Shown: positions 61,273 through 64,000 of the stretch, piece by piece
Numbering within the stretch: position 1 is the stretch's first letter
How the letters are laid out: each line of letters opens with the position of its first letter
NCBI RefSeq assembly: GCF_029051645.1
Contig: NZ_JAACFS010000002.1
Span: forward strand, 1 to 64,000
Origin: Bradyrhizobium sp. CSA112
GTDB lineage: Bacteria; Pseudomonadota; Alphaproteobacteria; Rhizobiales; Xanthobacteraceae
Direction: 5' to 3'
DNA length: 64,000 bases
Notes under the pieces: model-generated
Told to the model about the DNA's origin: nothing
Database searches by the model: none
The model's input: the letters and a program-made list of their open reading frames with translations, nothing else
Made by a program: the position numbers and the translations under genes

Positions 61273-62100
61273 ATGAACTCCACGCCTGCTCCGAACGCAA
61301 CTGAACCCCACGATGCCCCAATCGCGCGCGCCGACGAACGACTCGCGCAGGCCCACGAACAGATCAAGCGCGCGGATGAACAGCTCGCGCATTTGAGTGA
61401 GCAGCTTGCAAAAATCGAGCACGATGCCGCGCGTCCGTCTTCGGCCGGACCTGGGCAGCGATCACCCTCTGGAAGGCCGGCGCTCCAGGTCCTCGTCGGC
61501 TTGTCGCTCGCGGCATGCTTTATTGTCGCCGGCCTGGTTTGGCATTCGTTCTATGGCGGCGGGACCAAACTGGTCGTCGCCCTTGGGGCGCCGCAGGATG
61601 TTTCAACGACAGCATTGCCGCCGGAAAATACGCCGCTCCCCGAGCAGCCCGCTGCATCCAGCGCTCAACTGGCCGCGGCGGAAGCAGCATCCCCGCAAGC
61701 AACGCCGTTGGCTCAGACCACAACGGCTCAAACCACAACGGCTCAGCCCGCAACGCAAGACGCCGCGCCGGCAGCTACCGCAGCGCTTCCCGATCAGACA
61801 CAGTTGCTGCAAACGATGGCGCGCGATCTGGCGAATCTGGAGCGAAGCATCGAACAGCTCAAAGCGAACCAGCAACAGCTAGCCAGCGACAATTCAAAAG
61901 CCATCGAGGAACTCAAGGCGAGCCAGGAAGAGATAAAACGCGTGCTCGCGAAAGTTTCGGAGCAGAACCTGTCCAAGACGTCACCGCCTCCGGCGCCGCC
62001 GGCCCCGACCGTGCGCAAGCCTGAGCGAACGCCTCAGTCGTCGCAGGCGAGACCGCGGCCTCGATACTACCCGAGGGAGTGGATGTACGATGATTGGTAG
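61273..62100 (+). CDS. Membrane-anchored coiled-coil protein, hypothetical
   Basis: A 275-residue protein. An N-terminal charged coiled coil (ADERLAQAHEQIKRADEQLA) is followed by one membrane helix (ALQVLVGLSLAACFIVAGLV). A Pro/Ala/Thr-rich periplasmic linker leads to a second coiled coil (LEDxxx-type LANLERSIEQLKANQQQLAS) and a Pro/Arg-rich tail ending YYPREWMYDDW. Similar proteins occur in rhizobia without function. Confidence 0.68.
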   Translation: MNSTPAPNATEPHDAPIARADERLAQAHEQIKRADEQLAHLSEQLAKIEHDAARPSSAGPGQRSPSGRPALQVLVGLSLAACFIVAGLVWHSFYGGGTKLVVALGAPQDVSTTALPPENTPLPEQPAASSAQLAAAEAASPQATPLAQTTTAQTTTAQPATQDAAPAATAALPDQTQLLQTMARDLANLERSIEQLKANQQQLASDNSKAIEELKASQEEIKRVLAKVSEQNLSKTSPPPAPPAPTVRKPERTPQSSQARPRPRYYPREWMYDDW

Positions 62101-62398
62101 CCGCCAGTGCGGTGATCGTCGAAGCCCTGTCCTGCAAACAACGCCGATCCCTTACAGAAGGCGCCCTGTCGGCTCGCGCGATGGCGTCGTCGTTGTAGCC
62201 GCAAGGCGCGACCCAGTGCGGACGCCAGGTCGGGATAGTGCGGTGCACCGATCTATTGCGCGACCTGTTGCTGGCAATTCGGCGTCAGGGCGAGCATAGT
62301 TGCGGCGTCACAATTCCGGATAGGTTCATCGGCGTTGATGATGTGGACTCTCCCGGTCAACGCCGGTGACCCGCGGTTCGGACAACCGGAGTCCCGCC

Positions 62399-63073
62399 AT
62401 GTCTGTTACGGCTTCCAGCGAAACACACCGCCAACACACCTTCAATTCTGCTGAAATGGGCGCCATCGCTCATCTCTACCGGGGCGAAGTCTACCGTTCG
62501 ACGATCTGGAGGACGCGGCTCGACAACACGACGAACTGGGCGATCGTCACAATGGGCATCGCCCTGTCGACGACCTTTTCGAGCCCGGAGGCTTCACCGC
62601 TGCCACTCCTGCTCGTAGGCCTGCTCATTGCCGTGTTTCTCGGCATGGAGGCGCGACGTTATCGCTACTTCAATGTCTGGCGCGCCCGAGCTCGATGGAT
62701 GGAGACGAATTTCTACGCGCCAATATTCACCGGTGAAGCCCGCGACGATAGCTGGCAGGCGGTGCTCGGGCGCGACTACACGGCGCCCCGCCACCACATT
62801 TCGTTTGTCCGCGCGGCGGGGCGGCGGCTGCGTCGCAACTACGTCTGGATTCTCGCCGTCCAGGTGATTGCCTATTACGGCAAGATAGCGATCCATCCGA
62901 CGCCTGTGTCAACCTTGGCGGAATTTGTCGATCGCGCCGCAGTCGGACCGATTCCCGGCTGGGTCGTTCTGATGATTGGCTTTGCCTACAATTTCGGCTG
63001 GCTGGCATTCGCGCTCGGCACGATGTGGCTCGATCAACGCGAGCATGGCGTTGATAAGGTGGCGATGGGTTAG
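62399..63073 (+). CDS. DUF2270 membrane protein
   Basis: A 224-residue inner-membrane protein with three or four helices. HLYRGEVYRSTIWRTRLDNT, then TNWAIVTMGIALSTTFSSPE and FLGMEARRYRYFNVWRARAR are the DUF2270 signature. The function is unknown. The ATG at 62399 gives the usual start; the frame opens at 62366. Confidence 0.83.
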   Translation: MSVTASSETHRQHTFNSAEMGAIAHLYRGEVYRSTIWRTRLDNTTNWAIVTMGIALSTTFSSPEASPLPLLLVGLLIAVFLGMEARRYRYFNVWRARARWMETNFYAPIFTGEARDDSWQAVLGRDYTAPRHHISFVRAAGRRLRRNYVWILAVQVIAYYGKIAIHPTPVSTLAEFVDRAAVGPIPGWVVLMIGFAYNFGWLAFALGTMWLDQREHGVDKVAMG

Positions 63074-63395
63074 CGGTAGCAGCTTCGAGCATGGGTTGGC
63101 TCGGGCGGCACGAGCAACCGCGCATAATAGGGCCTTGGCACGGAACCACGGCGCGCCGCAGGCGTTGCTGTCGCGGCCGCTCTAATGGGAAACGAACAAA
63201 GCGCATCGCGGGCGCGGTAAGCTCGAAATAAACAGTCTCTGAACTGCCCGTTCGGCCGACGTTCACGTCAACCGCTTAAGGTCTCCATCCAGGAACTGAA
63301 AGTTGGTGAACCCCTAGACGTAGTTCCGGGCGGTGGGGCTCGACTCCACGCCGCCTAATCTACGGGAGGGACACAATCACAATGGAGGAGACATC
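63074..63395. other. Intergenic stretch of 322 bases
   Basis: No gene, repeat or known regulatory motif was recognised. It should carry the promoter of the small secreted protein at 63396. Confidence 0.5.
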
Positions 63396-63620
63396 ATGAA
63401 AAAGCTTCTTATCTCGGCTGCAGCCGCAGCAATCATGACAGGCGCCGCCTACGCTCAGGCGGAGTTTTATGTCGTGCAAGATACCTCCACGAAGAAATGC
63501 ACCATCGTGGACAAGAAGCCGACCACCACCGCCACTGTCGTTGTTGGAGACGGCAAGGCGTTCAAGTCGCGCACCGCCGCTGAAACCGGCATGAAGACCA
63601 TGAAGGTTTGCGCGAACTAA
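63396..63620 (+). CDS. Small secreted protein, hypothetical
   Basis: A 74-residue protein with signal peptide MKKLLISAAAAAIMTGAAYA. The mature part EFYVVQDTSTKKCTIVDKKP is followed by TVVVGDGKAFKSRTAAETGM and ends MKTMKVCAN, with two Cys for one disulfide. GGAGGAG precedes the ATG. The pattern is common in Bradyrhizobium-type genomes; the function is unknown. Confidence 0.78.
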   Translation: MKKLLISAAAAAIMTGAAYAQAEFYVVQDTSTKKCTIVDKKPTTTATVVVGDGKAFKSRTAAETGMKTMKVCAN

Positions 63621-63687
63621 GAGCGCTAAGGGGGTGGCGGTGGCGAGAAGCGATAACGTCCTGCTCCGTCCGCTCCCATCGAAAAGC

Positions 63688-63711
63688 GAGAGGCCGCTTC
63701 GGCGGCCTCTC
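63688..63711 (+). terminator. Terminator hairpin after the 63396 gene
   Basis: GAGAGGCCGC-TTCG-GCGGCCTCTC forms a perfect 10-bp stem with a UUCG tetraloop. Only a short pyrimidine run follows. Confidence 0.7.
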
Positions 63712-63746
63712 TATTCACCGGCACATAGCAACTGGAGGATTAGGGA

Positions 63747-64000
63747 ATGTTGAAATCAATGCGCAAATATGCGTTCGGCGCCGCAGCGGCAACTACTCTT
63801 TTCGTGTTTCCGATCTCGGCCTTTTCTCAATCCATTGAGTTTGGACCGGGAGGCGTCCGAGTGTACGACGGTCGAGGAGGGCAATGCGAGCAATTGCGGC
63901 GTGCCTGTGAAAACAAGGACGCGCTAGGGGAGCGCGGCGAAGGAAATTGCCGCAGATACCGCGAGGCCTGCGGACGACCGGTTCGCAGGGATGTGTGCAG
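63747..64000 (+). CDS. Secreted hypothetical protein, C-terminus cut off by the window edge
   Basis: The frame is open from the ATG at 63747 to the window end (84 codons). MLKSMRKYAFGAAAATTLFV then FPISAFSQ is a signal peptide. The mature part has several Cys (GGQCEQLRRACENK, GNCRRYREACGR) in a helical, Arg-rich setting. GGAGGATTAGGG precedes the ATG. No family was recognised. Confidence 0.65.
   Translation, partial: MLKSMRKYAFGAAAATTLFVFPISAFSQSIEFGPGGVRVYDGRGGQCEQLRRACENKDALGERGEGNCRRYREACGRPVRRDVC

Overview
The window looks like chromosomal DNA of a Bradyrhizobium-type alphaproteobacterium (Hyphomicrobiales). The evidence is high G+C, an alphaproteobacterial flagellar set with CckA and a CtrA-type box, an alphaproteobacterial LexA box (GAAC-N7-GAAC) at recA, a haloalkane dehalogenase that resembles DbjA, and several families of dispersed palindromic intergenic repeats. 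No rRNA, tRNA, CRISPR array or intact transposase was seen.

Layout. (1) 0-7.4 kb: a partial fliO on the minus strand diverges from flgB-flgC-fliE-fliQ-fliR-flhB, and cckA follows. A perfect TTAA-N7-TTAAC box lies between fliO and flgB, so a CtrA-type target and the kinase that heads the CtrA phosphorelay are in one window. (2) 7.4-17 kb: a Tim44-like protein, a secreted lectin-like protein, a duplicated-DUF3606 protein, a GST, a GFA enzyme, an ICMT-type methyltransferase, class I fumarase, a MaoC dehydratase and a DUF429 protein. (3) 17.2-20.9 kb: a YciB-like protein, a second membrane protein, a carotenoid oxygenase and a TetR regulator. Two copies of one promoter/two-operator module tie them together. 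(4) 20.9-25.2 kb: a lipoprotein, a secreted protein, a SET-domain protein with a lysine-rich tail, and a TetR/haloalkane dehalogenase/methyltransferase set. (5) 25.3-26.7 kb: nsrR-DUF6522 divergent from a group III truncated haemoglobin plus a 44-residue membrane peptide, with a perfect palindrome between them. (6) 26.8-31.1 kb: an XRE/MmyB regulator divergent from two small membrane genes, a DsbA/FrnE-like oxidoreductase, a NIPSNAP protein and a JmjC-like cupin. (7) 31.1-42.6 kb: a FemAB/BioF2-like acetyltransferase, a CHASE2-PAS-GGDEF-EAL protein, a FecR protein, a TpsB-like outer-membrane transporter with no visible TpsA, a caspase-fold protein and a PQQ dehydrogenase. (8) 42.6-49.1 kb: a thioesterase, a PilZ protein, then a gene-poor stretch of tiny genes, hairpins and diverged repeats. 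(9) 49.1-58.2 kb: recA, the glycine-cleavage genes gcvT-gcvH-gcvP under a tandem glycine riboswitch, and alaS. (10) 58.4-64 kb: a small mercury module (merR, merT, merP and a Cys-rich protein, no merA) and envelope or secreted proteins.

The most distinctive items are the duplicated operator module at 18.4 and 20.05 kb, the CHASE2/FecR/TpsB locus, the DbjA-like dehalogenase that seems to lack the DbjA-specific loop, the SET protein, and the repeat-rich stretch upstream of recA. Family calls come from reading motifs by eye and memory of the families; no database search was run.
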